A stretch of 64,000 nucleotides of DNA, taken from the NCBI GenBank assembly GCA_001464455.1, contig LNEI01000009.1, forward strand, positions 62,001 through 126,000, written 5' to 3'. The translations under genes and the position numbers were made by a program. Positions 16,249 to 27,150 of the stretch are shown here, in pieces. Within the stretch, counting starts at the first letter, position 1. Each line of letters begins with the position of its first letter. The stretch comes from Acidobacteria bacterium Ga0077534 (GTDB lineage Bacteria > Acidobacteriota > Blastocatellia > Pyrinomonadales > Pyrinomonadaceae). The notes under the pieces were generated by a model. That model was not told the DNA's origin. It searched no databases and saw only the letters and a program-made list of their open reading frames with translations.

Positions 16249-18792
16249 ATGTTTTACCGTTCCCTTTTATTTGCAGTACTTTGCACGATCTCGTACAGCC
16301 ATCATATTTTTGCTCAGGCGTCCTCCCCCGGGCCTCTTGAAGTAGCATTGAAGGATGCTCCGAAAAATGAGCCCGCTACCAACCCAGAACCGTCGAACCC
16401 GGCGTACGTTAAGAAAAGTTCTCCCGTCCGTGTGCCAAAGCTCACCGCACCGCCTGTCATCGACGGCCTTCTGAATGATGCGGTATGGCAGGACGCGGCG
16501 CTCTTTGGAGACTTTATCCAGACCCAACCGGGCGACAACGTGGCACCAAAACATCACACCGAGGTCATGATGGCGTACGACGCAAAGCACCTCTACCTCG
16601 CTTTTCGGGCGAAACAGGATCGCAGCACGATCCGTGCGACGGTCGCGCGGCGTGACAATATTTGGAACGACGACTATTTCATCATCTTTCTCGACACTTT
16701 TAACGATAAGAGGCAGGCCTACGCCTTAGCGTGGAATCCACTCGGTATTCAGGCTGATGGCACAATGACCGAAGGCCGCGGTGAAGACTACAGCGTCGAT
16801 ATCATAATGGAGTCTAAAGGTGTTTTGACCGAAGATGGCTTTAATGTTGAGGTCGCCATTCCGTTCAAGTCGCTTCGATACGAAGCCGGCAAGAACAAGA
16901 ACTGGGGGCTGCATCTATTTCGCCGTGTTAAATACAACAACAACGAGTTGAATTCATGGATGCCGATAAACCGCAGTGTAAATGGATCTCTCGTTCAGTC
17001 GGGTGCGATTACAGGACTCGAAGGTGTCGAAACCACGCGCCAGCTTGAGATCAACCCGAGCCTGACATTAAGCGAAACAGGAAGACGCTCGCGATTTACC
17101 TTCGACGGCAATCCCGCCGGGCGATACGTGAACGAAGGTGTAAAGGCAGATCTTGGTTTGACGGCAAAGTTCAGCATTTCGCCGACGGTAACGCTTGATT
17201 TCGCATATAATCCCGATTTCGCTCAGGTCGAAGCCGACGCGCCGGTCAGCACCGCGAATGTCCGCTTCCCGATCTTCTTTGCTGAAAAACGCCCCTTCTT
17301 CCTAGAACGCATAGACATCTTTCAAAGCGGGATGAACGTCGTCAATACTCGAGCGATCGTCGATCCTGACGTTGCTCTAAAATTGACCGGGCGGCGAGGC
17401 CGGAATACATTCGGCATCATGTACGCTTCGGACAACGCTCCTGGGAACTATTCGGTCGATGAACGCGAGAGTTTGCTCCAATGCCAAAATCGCCGCGCAG
17501 CAAACCCGACGGCCGGCATCGTTTGCTCGACAGAGCGATTCATGGACGAGAATGCCGATATCGGCGTGGTCCGGGTGAAGCGTGATGTTGGACAAAATCA
17601 CAACCTGGGGTTTTTCGGGACCACCTACAACTTTGTTGACCGTCATAATCATACGGCCGGTTTTGACGGGCGGTTTAAGCTGACCCCGAAAGTTGTAGCT
17701 GAGTTCCAGGTACTAGGCACAAACTCCCGACGGAACTTCTACAGCCCCGATCTCGATCAGAATCAGTACCGCACCGGCAACGGTTTCGGATATCGAGGCT
17801 TTATCCAGCGAAGCGACCGAAATCTATATATGGAACTTGCGGCGGGCGGCCGAACGGCTGATTATCGAGCAGATGTTGGCTTTACCAGCCGCACGGATAC
17901 TAATTCGCTTAACTCTTTCGTCCGATACGAAACCAATCGAACGCCAAAGAATGCGATCATCTTCAAGCGTCTGTTTAACCAGTCGAATATCGTTTATGAC
18001 TGGAAAGGGCGGTCGCAGGGGGCTCAATCTAACACGCAGGGTATGCTCGCATTCCAGCGGCAGGTATTTGTCGGCGGTGGATTTGAGTGGGGCTACGAAC
18101 GTGTTTTTGAACACGAATTCGGCCCCCGACGTTCTGCGACGCGTCAAGGAGCATTCTTTGGAAATAGTGGCGAACGCTCGGCTCATCGGAAGGAAGGCTA
18201 TGGATTCATCGAGGCTTCGCCGGCAAAGCAGTGGTTTCTACTTTTTGTTTTGAGCCAGAACTACGGCAGCCTGGATTACGATTTTGGGGCGGGGCCGAAG
18301 TATCCGCGTGTGTCGGCGCCTTATGTTCAATGGTTTGAGACGTGTGGCCAGTTCGGGGCTCTGTGCACGACACCAGCCCCGCGGCAAGACCCAGGAGCCG
18401 GAAACCTCACGTATATCGAGTCATCGGTAAGATATCAGCCGACGACCTCATTCCAGATACAGGTCAACTATAACCGCTCGCGATTGACCCGCAACGATAC
18501 GGGGCGGGTGGCATTTGACGATAATATTTTCAGCGTTCGCTCCACCTATCAATTTACCCGCAATGTTTTTGCCCGTATGCGGCTTGATTATTCGAATATC
18601 TCGACACGCATTCGGCCTCAATTTGTCTTCGGTTGGACGCCAAGCCCTGGCACCGCTATCTACGCTGGGTACAATGACGATCTGAATTACAACGGATTTA
18701 ACCCCTACACCGGCCAACGCGAACCGGGCTTTAGCGGCAACGGGCGAAGCTTCTTTATTAAGATGTCGTATCTTTTTCGAAGGAGCTTTTAA
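16249..18792 (+). CDS. DUF5916 outer-membrane protein with CBM9-like domain
   Basis: An 847-residue exported protein. After a signal peptide (about 22 residues, HIFAQ) and a Pro/Asn-rich stretch, a family-9 carbohydrate-binding-like domain (about 60-260) carries APPVIDGLLNDAVWQDA, YDAKHLYLAFRA and RRDNIWNDDYFIIFLDTF. The rest is the DUF5916 part with alternating strands rich in aromatics and Asn/Arg, FPIFFAEKRPFFLERIDIF near 345, and a final strand FFIKMSYLFRRSF ending in Phe, as outer-membrane beta-barrels do. The function is not known; it may bind or import a sugar polymer. Single gene, divergent from the acylase. Confidence 0.87.
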   Translation: MFYRSLLFAVLCTISYSHHIFAQASSPGPLEVALKDAPKNEPATNPEPSNPAYVKKSSPVRVPKLTAPPVIDGLLNDAVWQDAALFGDFIQTQPGDNVAPKHHTEVMMAYDAKHLYLAFRAKQDRSTIRATVARRDNIWNDDYFIIFLDTFNDKRQAYALAWNPLGIQADGTMTEGRGEDYSVDIIMESKGVLTEDGFNVEVAIPFKSLRYEAGKNKNWGLHLFRRVKYNNNELNSWMPINRSVNGSLVQSGAITGLEGVETTRQLEINPSLTLSETGRRSRFTFDGNPAGRYVNEGVKADLGLTAKFSISPTVTLDFAYNPDFAQVEADAPVSTANVRFPIFFAEKRPFFLERIDIFQSGMNVVNTRAIVDPDVALKLTGRRGRNTFGIMYASDNAPGNYSVDERESLLQCQNRRAANPTAGIVCSTERFMDENADIGVVRVKRDVGQNHNLGFFGTTYNFVDRHNHTAGFDGRFKLTPKVVAEFQVLGTNSRRNFYSPDLDQNQYRTGNGFGYRGFIQRSDRNLYMELAAGGRTADYRADVGFTSRTDTNSLNSFVRYETNRTPKNAIIFKRLFNQSNIVYDWKGRSQGAQSNTQGMLAFQRQVFVGGGFEWGYERVFEHEFGPRRSATRQGAFFGNSGERSAHRKEGYGFIEASPAKQWFLLFVLSQNYGSLDYDFGAGPKYPRVSAPYVQWFETCGQFGALCTTPAPRQDPGAGNLTYIESSVRYQPTTSFQIQVNYNRSRLTRNDTGRVAFDDNIFSVRSTYQFTRNVFARMRLDYSNISTRIRPQFVFGWTPSPGTAIYAGYNDDLNYNGFNPYTGQREPGFSGNGRSFFIKMSYLFRRSF

Positions 18793-18822
18793 GCCAAATC
18801 ACTAAATCTAGATAGTAAGCAG

Positions 18823-18873
18823 CACGAATAGACACGAAGCGGATCAATTCGATTTGTTTCGTGTCTTTTCGTG
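18823..18873. repeat. CACGAA-type inverted repeat
   Basis: CACGAATAGACACGAA (18823-18838) pairs with TTCGTGTCTTTTCGTG (18858-18873) at 15 of 16 positions around a 19-nt loop. It is one of several intergenic inverted repeats in this window built from CACGAA words. It lies between the DUF5916 gene and argD. Confidence 0.7.
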
Positions 18874-18952
18874 TTGTTTCGAGGTTGCCTCAAGTTTTTT
18901 CTACGGGTACTGTGAACTATACTATTTTCAACGGTTTCGCCGTTTTAATATC

Positions 18953-20116
18953 GTGAACTTTGAACAGATCAAGACTATAGAAGATCAATTTCAGGTCGAG
19001 ACCTATGCAAAAATGGGTATCTCGGTCGAGCGCGGTTCCGGACCTTGGGTATGGACAAGCGAAGGCGACAGATATCTCGACCTCTACGGCGGCCACGCGG
19101 TTTGTGCGACCGGGCATTCGCATCCGCACGTCGTGAAAGCGATACAGGAGCAGGCAGAAAAGGTGCTCTTCTACTCGAACCTCGTTTACTCGGGAATTCG
19201 AGCGCAAGCCGCTGAAAAACTCGTTTCTGTCGCCCCGGATTCCCTCACGAAGGCCTTTTTCTGTAACTCAGGAACCGAAGCCAACGAGAATGCCATGCGA
19301 ATGGCCAGAATGGCGACGGGGCGTGAAAAAGTGATCACGTTTACGGGCGGCTTTCACGGCCGGACGGCAGACTCCATATCAGCGACATTCCTAGGCAAAT
19401 ACCGTGAGCTCGGAAAACCCAATGTTCCAGGCCACGTTTCCGCCGTCTTTGGCGATATCGAGAGCGTAAAAGCGGTCGCAGACGAACAAACCGCCGCGAT
19501 AATGCTGGAACCGATCCAGTCGATGGCCGGCGTTGCCGAAGCTGATCCGGGTTTTTTCCGCGAGCTGAGAAATCTCTGTTACGAACTCGGAATTGTGCTC
19601 ATTTTCGACGAGGTTCAAACCGGGATTGGCCGCACCGGAAACTGGTTTTTCGGCGCCAGCAAACTCGCTGACAACGTCCAACCCGACATCATCACGCTCG
19701 CCAAATCTCTCGGTAGCGGTGTTCCGGTCGGAGCCTGTCTTGTAAATGATTGCGTCGCGGAAGGCATCAAGCTCAACGATCTCGGTACAACCTTCGGCGG
19801 CGGAATGCTCGCGATGGCGGCGGTAGTTGCGACCCTCGAAGCGATCGAATCGGACGATATGATCAAGAACGCAAGCAACGTCGAGCATCATCTCCGCGAC
19901 TCACTGAGCGGCGTTGCGGGCGTTGTTGCGATCCGCGGAAAAGGATGTTTGCTCGGAATAGAATTCGACGGGCCGTGCTCTCCGGTTCACAAGAAGCTGC
20001 TGGCTGAAAACATAATTACTGGCACATCCAGTAATCCGAATGTGCTCCGTCTGCTGCCGCCAATGTGCGTCAGCGTCGACGAAATAAACATGATGGTCGA
20101 GGTGCTATCGAATTGA
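18953..20116 (+). CDS. argD: Acetylornithine aminotransferase (class III PLP)
   Basis: PLP enzyme converting N-acetylglutamate semialdehyde to N-acetylornithine in arginine synthesis. The 387-residue protein has SGTEANENAMRMAR (about 102), TFTGGFHGRTADSIS, LIFDEVQTGIGRTG and the PLP lysine in TLAKSLGSGVPVGA (about 242). The likely start is the GTG at 18953 (reading MNFEQIKTIEDQF); the longer open frame upstream is Phe/Cys-rich and not family-like. A short AACGG-TTTCG-CCGTT hairpin lies just before it, and no clear Shine-Dalgarno is seen. It overlaps the next gene, an acylornithine carbamoyltransferase, by 4 bases, so the pair is translationally coupled. It may act on acetyl- or succinyl-ornithine depending on that partner. 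Confidence 0.93.
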   Translation: MNFEQIKTIEDQFQVETYAKMGISVERGSGPWVWTSEGDRYLDLYGGHAVCATGHSHPHVVKAIQEQAEKVLFYSNLVYSGIRAQAAEKLVSVAPDSLTKAFFCNSGTEANENAMRMARMATGREKVITFTGGFHGRTADSISATFLGKYRELGKPNVPGHVSAVFGDIESVKAVADEQTAAIMLEPIQSMAGVAEADPGFFRELRNLCYELGIVLIFDEVQTGIGRTGNWFFGASKLADNVQPDIITLAKSLGSGVPVGACLVNDCVAEGIKLNDLGTTFGGGMLAMAAVVATLEAIESDDMIKNASNVEHHLRDSLSGVAGVVAIRGKGCLLGIEFDGPCSPVHKKLLAENIITGTSSNPNVLRLLPPMCVSVDEINMMVEVLSN

Positions 20117-21111
20117 AGAATTATCTAGTTACAACTGATTTCTCGACCGAGTATCTCAACGGATTGATCGAATCCGCCTTGAAGATCAAAAGCGGTGAAG
20201 TCCGAAACAAACCGCTAGACGGCAAATCGATCGCGCTTGTATTTTTCAATCCATCGCTTCGCACGCGTGCGTCGATGCAGGTTGGTATTTACGAACTCGG
20301 CGGTAACGCCGTGATCCTTGAACCCGGCGGCACTTCGTGGACGCTTGAGCATCGCGATGGCGTTGTCATGGATGGAAACAAGACTGAGCATCTCGCTGAG
20401 TTTGTTCGCGTGCTCGAACGTTATGTTTCGGCCATCGGCGTTCGTACATTTGCGGAGCTAAAAGACTGGGAAACCGAACGCACCGACCCGATCCTAAACG
20501 CCTTCGCCAAATACGCCACCGTCCCGATCATCAATCTCGAATCCGCGATGCATCACCCATGTCAATCGATGGCGGATATGATGACGATCCGCGAAAAGCT
20601 TGGAGCTGGCCGGAAAAAAGTACTGATGACGTGGGCGTGGCATCCTAAGCCGTTGCCGATGGCGGTGCCAGACAGCTTTGCACTCGCCGCGGCACAATTC
20701 GGTCACGACCTTCGGATCGTCCATCCGAAAGGGTATGAACTGGATGATGCATTGATCGCTGAGATCGAAAAACAATCGGCTGCGAATGGCGGCAGCGTTG
20801 AATTTACCAACGATGTTCATTCTGCATTTGATGACGTTGAGGTTGTTTACGCAAAAAGCTGGGGTGGAAAGCAGTTTTACGGGGACACCGATAAAGACAT
20901 TGAATTTCGAACGGGTCTGAGAAACGACTGGATCGTTGACGAACAGAAAATGGCACGAACCAATAACGCATCATTCATGCATTGTCTGCCCGTGCGGCGA
21001 AATGTCATCGTGACGGATGGCGTGATTGACTCGGCAAATTCGGTGGTGATCGACGAGGCCGAGAACCGGCTTCATATTCAGAAGGCGATCATGAGTGAGT
21101 TGATAAAGTAG
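20113..21111 (+). CDS. argF': N-acyl-ornithine carbamoyltransferase (acetyl- or succinyl-)
   Basis: Makes N-acyl-citrulline from N-acyl-ornithine and carbamoyl phosphate in the acetylated arginine pathway. The 332-residue protein shows the carbamoyl-phosphate loop FNPSLRTRASMQ (about 45-56), HPCQSMADMMT, MTWAWHPKPLPMAVPDSF, FMHCLPVRRNVIVTD and DEAENRLHIQKAI. The latter segments are those of the Xanthomonas/Bacteroides AOTCase/SOTCase group, not ordinary ornithine carbamoyltransferase. The key residue choosing acetyl (Glu) or succinyl (Pro) falls in MDGNKTEHL and is Thr91 here. The TTG at 20113 overlaps the argD stop and follows GAGGTG; an ATG at 20065 would overlap argD by 52 bases. The 3' end overlaps convergent gltD by 23 bases. 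Confidence 0.9.
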   Translation: MKNYLVTTDFSTEYLNGLIESALKIKSGEVRNKPLDGKSIALVFFNPSLRTRASMQVGIYELGGNAVILEPGGTSWTLEHRDGVVMDGNKTEHLAEFVRVLERYVSAIGVRTFAELKDWETERTDPILNAFAKYATVPIINLESAMHHPCQSMADMMTIREKLGAGRKKVLMTWAWHPKPLPMAVPDSFALAAAQFGHDLRIVHPKGYELDDALIAEIEKQSAANGGSVEFTNDVHSAFDDVEVVYAKSWGGKQFYGDTDKDIEFRTGLRNDWIVDEQKMARTNNASFMHCLPVRRNVIVTDGVIDSANSVVIDEAENRLHIQKAIMSELIK

Positions 21112-22573
21112 CTGACGATCCTTCGGGTTGAGAGAGAAAATCGTGGACGCTTTCGGCAGCTTTTCTGCCGTCCGCGATCGCCCATACAATTAGCGACTGG
21201 CCGCGTTCGCAATCTCCGGCAGCGAAGATGTTGTGGACGCTGGTTTGTTTTCTTTCGCCGACGGTGACGATATTGTTTTTGTCGGTTTTGACCCCCAGAT
21301 CGTGAAAAAATGACGTGTCCTCGCCGCCGGTAAAGCCCAGCGCGAGGAAAACCGTATTGACCGGCCAGAATTTTTCTGTTCCGACGATCTCGTTCAATTG
21401 CCCCGCATCCCAGCTTACTGCGACAGTTTCGAGGCCGTTGAGATTGCCTCTTCCGTCGCTAGTAAACCGTTTGGTCAACACAGAATATTCTCGTGGGTCG
21501 TCACCAAATACGGCCTCAGCTTCGCTTTGTCCGTAATCGACTTGAAACGTCCTAACCGTACTAAGCCAGCCGTCGTGCGTCGCTGTTCGATCTGCCGGAC
21601 GTGGCATTATTTCGAACTGAACGAGGCTTTTACAGCCTTGTCTGAGTGAGGTTCCAACGCAGTCCGTTCCCGTGTCGCCGCCACCGATTACGATGACGTT
21701 TTTGTCTTTTACGTCGATCGGGGAAATTGCTCTTTCAGCCATCAGCGTTTGGGTCGAATGTGTCAGGAATTCCATTGCGAAATGGATCCCGCTGAGTTCC
21801 CTTCCTTCAATGTTCAGATCACGCGGTTTCGGAGCACCGCAGCAAAGGACGATGGCATCGAATTCCTGGTTTAATTCGCCTACAGAAATATCTCGTCCGA
21901 CACTAATATTCGTCCGAAACTCGATGCCTTCCGCCGCGAGCAGATCGACGCGTCTTTGGACGAGCGATTTTTCGAGCTTCATGTTTGGAATGCCGTACAT
22001 CAACAGGCCGCCGATTCGGTCTTCGCGTTCGAAGACGGTGACGGTGTGGCCGTGTTTGTTGAGTTCGTCGGCACAGGCTAGGCCGGCTGGTCCGGAACCG
22101 ATTACTGCAACGCTTTTGCCCGATCGTGTTTGAGGTGGACGCGAGACGATCCAGCCCTCGGCGAATGCACGGTCGACGATTGAGACCTCGATCTCTTTGA
22201 TCATTACTGGATCTGCGTTGATGCCCAAAACGCATGACGATTCGCACGGTGCCGGGCAGACGCGACCGGTGAATTCCGGGAAATTATTCGTCAGAGCGAG
22301 CCGCTCGTATGCCTCTCGCCATTTGCCGCGATAGACGAGGTCGTTCCATTCGGGGATCAGATTGTGCAGCGGGCAACCGATCGTCGCACCGTTCATCATC
22401 GTGCCGGTGTGACAAAACGGAATGCCGCAATTCATGCACCGAGCACCCTGGTTTTGCAGTTCGATATCGGAAAGATGATCGTGGAATTCGGCCCAGTTCC
22501 CGATACGCGAGCGAGCATCACCGAGGATCGGCAGCGTGCGGGAATATTCGAGAAATCCGGTCACTTTACCCAT
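21089..22573 (-). CDS. gltD: Glutamate synthase small subunit
   Basis: NADPH-oxidising FAD subunit that passes electrons to GltB for making glutamate from 2-oxoglutarate and glutamine. The 494-residue protein has the N-terminal Cys clusters RCMNCGIPFCHTG and CPAPCESSC for Fe-S centres, the FAD site VAVIGSGPAGLACADEL (about 151-167), the NADPH site VIVIGGGDTGTDC (about 286), and the C-terminal IFAAGDCERGQSLIVWAI. Normal length. Its ATG shares one base with the gltB stop (TAATG), so translation is coupled. Its 3' end overlaps the convergent carbamoyltransferase by 23 bases. Confidence 0.96.
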   Translation of the reverse strand: MGKVTGFLEYSRTLPILGDARSRIGNWAEFHDHLSDIELQNQGARCMNCGIPFCHTGTMMNGATIGCPLHNLIPEWNDLVYRGKWREAYERLALTNNFPEFTGRVCPAPCESSCVLGINADPVMIKEIEVSIVDRAFAEGWIVSRPPQTRSGKSVAVIGSGPAGLACADELNKHGHTVTVFEREDRIGGLLMYGIPNMKLEKSLVQRRVDLLAAEGIEFRTNISVGRDISVGELNQEFDAIVLCCGAPKPRDLNIEGRELSGIHFAMEFLTHSTQTLMAERAISPIDVKDKNVIVIGGGDTGTDCVGTSLRQGCKSLVQFEIMPRPADRTATHDGWLSTVRTFQVDYGQSEAEAVFGDDPREYSVLTKRFTSDGRGNLNGLETVAVSWDAGQLNEIVGTEKFWPVNTVFLALGFTGGEDTSFFHDLGVKTDKNNIVTVGERKQTSVHNIFAAGDCERGQSLIVWAIADGRKAAESVHDFLSQPEGSSATLSTHS

Positions 22574-25500
22574 TACGCCGACACCTCCTCGAACGTCGCG
22601 AGTTCGGCGTCCTCTTTCGATAAACCATGCGCGATCATGCGTTTTTGTGCATCAAGGACCACACGGTAATCGGTCGGAATAACCCGAACGAACTTTGGCA
22701 AGCTGTTTTCCCAATCCAGCAGTATCGCCGTTGCAAGCGAGCTGCCGGTCAGCTCGATGTGGCGGAAGACCTGGTCTTTTACAAACTCGATCTCGTCCGC
22801 ATCCTCGATCACCTTCAACTCGACCATTTGCTTGTTGCACAGATCTGGAAACTCGCCGGATTCGTCAAAAACATAGGCAATACCGCCCGACATCCCCGCC
22901 GCAAAATTCTTTCCCGTCTGGCCGAGAATGACGACGGTTCCGCCTGTCATGTATTCGCAGGCGTGGTCGCCGACGCCCTCGATGACGAGATCGACACCGC
23001 TGTTTCGAACCGCAAAACGCTCGCCGCTAACTCCGGAAATATAAGCCGAACCGCTAGTCGCGCCGTAAAATGCAGTGTTGCCGATGATGATGTTGTCCTC
23101 AGGTGCAAAGGTCGCGGCCTTTGACGGAAACACGACGATCTTCCCGCCCGAAAGGCCTTTGCCGATGTAATCGTTCGAGTCGCCTTCGAGCGTCAGCGTC
23201 ATCCCGTGGGGTACAAACGCTCCAAAACTTTGTCCGGCTGAGCCAGTAAAATGAAGCTTTATCGTATCGTCGGGCAGGCCTTTCGCGCCAAACTTTCGCG
23301 AGATATGGCTGCCGACTATCGTTCCAACAGCTCGATCAGTGTTTTCGATTCTTAGGCTCGCTTCGACCTTGGCATCGTGCATCAGTGCGGGAAGGCAGAT
23401 TTCGAGCAATTCACGTTTATCCAGCGTATTCTCAAGCCCAAAGTCCTGCTGAGTCTCCTGAAAATGCGGCGTGTCCGCAGATATTTCTGGTGTGAACAAG
23501 ATCTTTGAAAGATCGAGTCCGCTTCCTTCCGTTTCCTCTAGAGCATCGACGCGGCCGACCATTTCGTTGATAGTGCGGAAGCCAAGTTCTGCCATCAGTC
23601 CCCGCATTTCTTCGGCGATGAACTGCATGAAATTGACTACGTATTGCGGGTCGCCGGAGAACTTGGCCCGCAGTCGCGGATCCTGCGTCGCGACACCGAC
23701 CGGGCAAGTATTGAGATGACAAACGCGCATCAACACGCAGCCGAGCGTGACGAGCGGAGCGGTCGAGAAGCCATATTCTTCGGCACCTAGTAAGGCGGCG
23801 ATGACGACATCGCGTCCGGTCATCAACTGTCCATCGGTTTCGAGCCGAACGCGGCCTCGAAGTTTGTTTCGCAACAAAGTCTGATGCGTCTCCGCCAGGC
23901 CCAATTCCCACGGCACACCCGCGTGCTTGATGCTCGTCTGTGCCGCTGCACCGGTTCCACCGTCGTGGCCGCTGATGAGAATGACTTCGGCTTTTGCTTT
24001 TGCAACTCCGGCGGCAACGGTTCCGACTCCGGCTTCGGATACGAGTTTTACGCTGATCCGTGCCCTTTCATTGGCGTTCTTTAGGTCGAAGATGAGCTGC
24101 GACAGATCTTCGATCGAGTAAATATCGTGGTGCGGCGGCGGCGAGATCAATCCAACGCCTGGTGTCGAGTGTCGCGTTTTTGCGATCCACGGATAGACTT
24201 TGTTGCCAGGAAGCTGGCCGCCTTCGCCGGGTTTTGCTCCCTGGGCGATCTTGATCTGTAGCTCTTCGGCATTGACGAGATAGTGGCTCGTGACACCAAA
24301 GCGGCCGGACGCGACCTGTTTGATCTTGCTGATCTTGTTGTCGCCAGTTTCGGCGGGCGTGTAACGATCCTCATCCTCGCCGCCTTCGCCGGTGTTACTG
24401 CGGCCGCCGATGCGGTTCATGGCGATGGCGAGCGATTCGTGAGCCTCGGCACTGATCGAGCCGTACGACATCGCTCCGGTTTTGAAGCGTTTTAGGATTT
24501 CTTCGACCGGTTCGACCTCGTGGATCGGGATCGCGTTAGTCGCGGTCTTGAACTTCAAAAGCCCGCGCAGAGTTCCTTGCTGCTTCGTTTGATCGTTGAG
24601 CAATTCGCTGTATTGCCGGAAAAGTGAGAAATCGCCCGTTCGACAAGCCTTTTGCAGCAAATGGATCGACTGCGGGCTGTAGCGGTGAGCTTCGCCAGCA
24701 GCTCGCCATTGATAGTTCCCGCCGGGTTCGAGGTTTTTGCCGTTGGCGTCGGGGAAGAATGCACGATCATGCCTTTCGAGCGATGCGGCCGCGATCTCAT
24801 CAATGCCGATGCCGCCGATCCGCGTTGGTGTGCGAGTAAAATATCGTTTGACGAAGCTCTTTTCGAGCCCGAGAATTTCAAAAACCTGTGCCCCGAGGTA
24901 GCTTTGAATCGTTGAAATACCCATCTTTGACAGGATCTTAACAACGCCCTTATTCACGGCTTTCGTGTAGTTCTTTTCCGCTTTCGCTTCATCGATCTCA
25001 AGCTCGCGATTGAGGATCTGGTCGCGGATGGTTTCGAACGCCAGATATGGATTTATCGCCGTGGCACCATAGCCGAGGAGCAATGCAAAATGATGCACCT
25101 CGCGCGGTTCGCCGCTTTCGAGGACGAAGCCGCAATGCGTCCGCGTGCCTTCGCGGATCAGGTGGTGATGAACGGCGGAAACGGCGAGCAATGCCGGGAT
25201 CGGCACTCGGTATTCGCTCATCTGGCGGTCGGAGAGGATCAGGATGTCATAGCCGTCTTCGATCGCTTTGCTCGCGAGATGGCACAGTCCGTCGAGAGCC
25301 CATTCGAGGCCTTGGGCTCCGTGTTCGCGGTCGAAAAGCATTGGGAGCGTGATCGATTTGAAGCCGAACTTGCCGAATTCGCTCTCAGATTCGCCAAGCA
25401 GCCGTAGTTTTTCGAGCTCGACGTTGTTGAGAATGAAAGAATTGAGCTTGATCTGCCTCGCACACGCTGGAACCGGTTCGAGCAGGTTATCCTCGGGGCC

Positions 25501-27150
25501 GATCGTGGTGTCGGTCGATGTGACGATCTCCTCGCGAATGGCGTCGATCGGCGGGTTGGTGACCTGAGCGAAGAGCTGTTTGAAATAGTTATAGATCAAC
25601 TGCGGCTTTTTGGACAGCACGGCTAAAGGCGTGTCGTTGCCCATCGATCCGATCGCTTCCTCGCCCTTTTCAAACATTGGAGCCAGCAATATCCGAAGTT
25701 CTTCGTCCGTGTACCCAAACGCCCTCTGACGAGCCAAAACCGTCTCGTGATCAGGTTCGTGAACGAACGGCGGATGCGGTATGTCGTTTATGCTTATCAG
25801 GTTATCGTCGAGCCATTGACGATAGGGCTGGGCGACCGCGACCTTATGTTTGATCTCTTCGTCATCGACGATGCGGCCAGCTCGCGTGTCGATCAGGAAC
25901 ATTTTCCCGGGTTGAAGGCGGCCCTTTTTCACGATCTCAGCCTGATCGATCTCAAGCACGCCCGTTTCCGACGCCATCACTACCAGGCCGTGTTTCGTCA
26001 CGCAATAACGCGAAGGCCGCAGGCCGTTTCGATCAAGCACACCGCCGATGATCTCGCCGTCGGTGAAGGTGATCGACGCCGGCCCGTCCCACGGTTCTAT
26101 GAGGCAGGAATGAAACTCATAAAACGCCCGTTTTTCATCGCTCATCCGGTCGCCGTCGAACATCGGTTCCGGGATCATCATCATGATCGCGTGCGGCAAT
26201 TCGCGGCCCGCGAGCGTGAACATCTCGAGCGAATTATCGAACGCTCCGGAATCGCTCGTGTCGTCATCCACAACATGCAAAACCTTAGCCAGATCGTCGC
26301 CAAACAGCGTCGAACGCATTCGCTTTTCGCGGGCGTGCATCCAATTAACATTGCCGCGAAGCGTGTTTATTTCACCATTGTGAGCGATGTAACGCAGCGG
26401 CTGCGCACGGTTCCAGTTCGGTAGAGTATTCGTGCTGAAACGCGAATGAACAAGTGCCAAACCGCTTTCAAAGCGTTCATCAAGCAGATCGGGATAAAAT
26501 TCGCGGACTTGCTCGGTCGTCAGCATCCCTTTGTAAACGATGGTCTTCGAAGAAAAGCTTGCCGCGTAGAACCGCTCAGCCAGATCTCTTTCTGCGCGAG
26601 TTATCAACTCTTTCGCCCAACGGCGAATGACGAAGAGTTTGCGTTCGAAATGGGCATTATCGGAGATGCCGTCGCCTTTCCCGATAAAGATCTGACGGAT
26701 GAACGGCTGCGAACCCTTTGCGGTTTCGCCGAGCGTTGAGTTGTCAGTCGGTACATCACGCCAACCGATGAATCGCTGGCCTTCTTCCTCGATCGTCTTG
26801 AGAAGGATGTTCTGGCATAGCGTCCGCTTTTCCTCATCCTGAGGCATGAAGAACATTCCGACGGCGTAGTCGCCCGGATGAGGCAAAACGATGCCGAGAC
26901 GAGAGCATTCGTCAGCGAAGAATTTATGTGGAATTTGGGTAAGGATTCCGGCGCCATCGCCAGTGTTTTCTTCGGCACCGCGGGCTCCGCGATGTTCCAT
27001 GCGGCAAAGGATGCTGAGGCAATCTTTTACAATTTGGTGGGATTTGCGGCCGTGTATATCCGCAATTAGGCCTACGCCGCAAGAGTCGTGTTCAAATTGC
27101 GGATCGTATAAGCCAAAGTCATCGGTGAAAGTCAGGTCGCTTTCGAGCAT
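22573..27150 (-). CDS. gltB: Glutamate synthase large subunit
   Basis: A 1525-residue glutamate synthase that releases ammonia from glutamine at an N-terminal Cys and joins it to 2-oxoglutarate on FMN. The class II amidotransferase Cys is Cys24 in [12 protein letters not shown], so a short 23-residue propeptide is expected. Later landmarks are [49 protein letters not shown] in the FMN domain, the 3Fe-4S cysteine segment [19 protein letters not shown] (about 1143-1161) and the C-terminal beta-helix ([21 protein letters not shown]). It is first in a gltB-gltD operon. The upstream 303-bp gap holds no recognised glutamate or nitrogen regulatory site. Confidence 0.97.
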   Translation of the reverse strand: MLESDLTFTDDFGLYDPQFEHDSCGVGLIADIHGRKSHQIVKDCLSILCRMEHRGARGAEENTGDGAGILTQIPHKFFADECSRLGIVLPHPGDYAVGMFFMPQDEEKRTLCQNILLKTIEEEGQRFIGWRDVPTDNSTLGETAKGSQPFIRQIFIGKGDGISDNAHFERKLFVIRRWAKELITRAERDLAERFYAASFSSKTIVYKGMLTTEQVREFYPDLLDERFESGLALVHSRFSTNTLPNWNRAQPLRYIAHNGEINTLRGNVNWMHAREKRMRSTLFGDDLAKVLHVVDDDTSDSGAFDNSLEMFTLAGRELPHAIMMMIPEPMFDGDRMSDEKRAFYEFHSCLIEPWDGPASITFTDGEIIGGVLDRNGLRPSRYCVTKHGLVVMASETGVLEIDQAEIVKKGRLQPGKMFLIDTRAGRIVDDEEIKHKVAVAQPYRQWLDDNLISINDIPHPPFVHEPDHETVLARQRAFGYTDEELRILLAPMFEKGEEAIGSMGNDTPLAVLSKKPQLIYNYFKQLFAQVTNPPIDAIREEIVTSTDTTIGPEDNLLEPVPACARQIKLNSFILNNVELEKLRLLGESESEFGKFGFKSITLPMLFDREHGAQGLEWALDGLCHLASKAIEDGYDILILSDRQMSEYRVPIPALLAVSAVHHHLIREGTRTHCGFVLESGEPREVHHFALLLGYGATAINPYLAFETIRDQILNRELEIDEAKAEKNYTKAVNKGVVKILSKMGISTIQSYLGAQVFEILGLEKSFVKRYFTRTPTRIGGIGIDEIAAASLERHDRAFFPDANGKNLEPGGNYQWRAAGEAHRYSPQSIHLLQKACRTGDFSLFRQYSELLNDQTKQQGTLRGLLKFKTATNAIPIHEVEPVEEILKRFKTGAMSYGSISAEAHESLAIAMNRIGGRSNTGEGGEDEDRYTPAETGDNKISKIKQVASGRFGVTSHYLVNAEELQIKIAQGAKPGEGGQLPGNKVYPWIAKTRHSTPGVGLISPPPHHDIYSIEDLSQLIFDLKNANERARISVKLVSEAGVGTVAAGVAKAKAEVILISGHDGGTGAAAQTSIKHAGVPWELGLAETHQTLLRNKLRGRVRLETDGQLMTGRDVVIAALLGAEEYGFSTAPLVTLGCVLMRVCHLNTCPVGVATQDPRLRAKFSGDPQYVVNFMQFIAEEMRGLMAELGFRTINEMVGRVDALEETEGSGLDLSKILFTPEISADTPHFQETQQDFGLENTLDKRELLEICLPALMHDAKVEASLRIENTDRAVGTIVGSHISRKFGAKGLPDDTIKLHFTGSAGQSFGAFVPHGMTLTLEGDSNDYIGKGLSGGKIVVFPSKAATFAPEDNIIIGNTAFYGATSGSAYISGVSGERFAVRNSGVDLVIEGVGDHACEYMTGGTVVILGQTGKNFAAGMSGGIAYVFDESGEFPDLCNKQMVELKVIEDADEIEFVKDQVFRHIELTGSSLATAILLDWENSLPKFVRVIPTDYRVVLDAQKRMIAHGLSKEDAELATFEEVSA

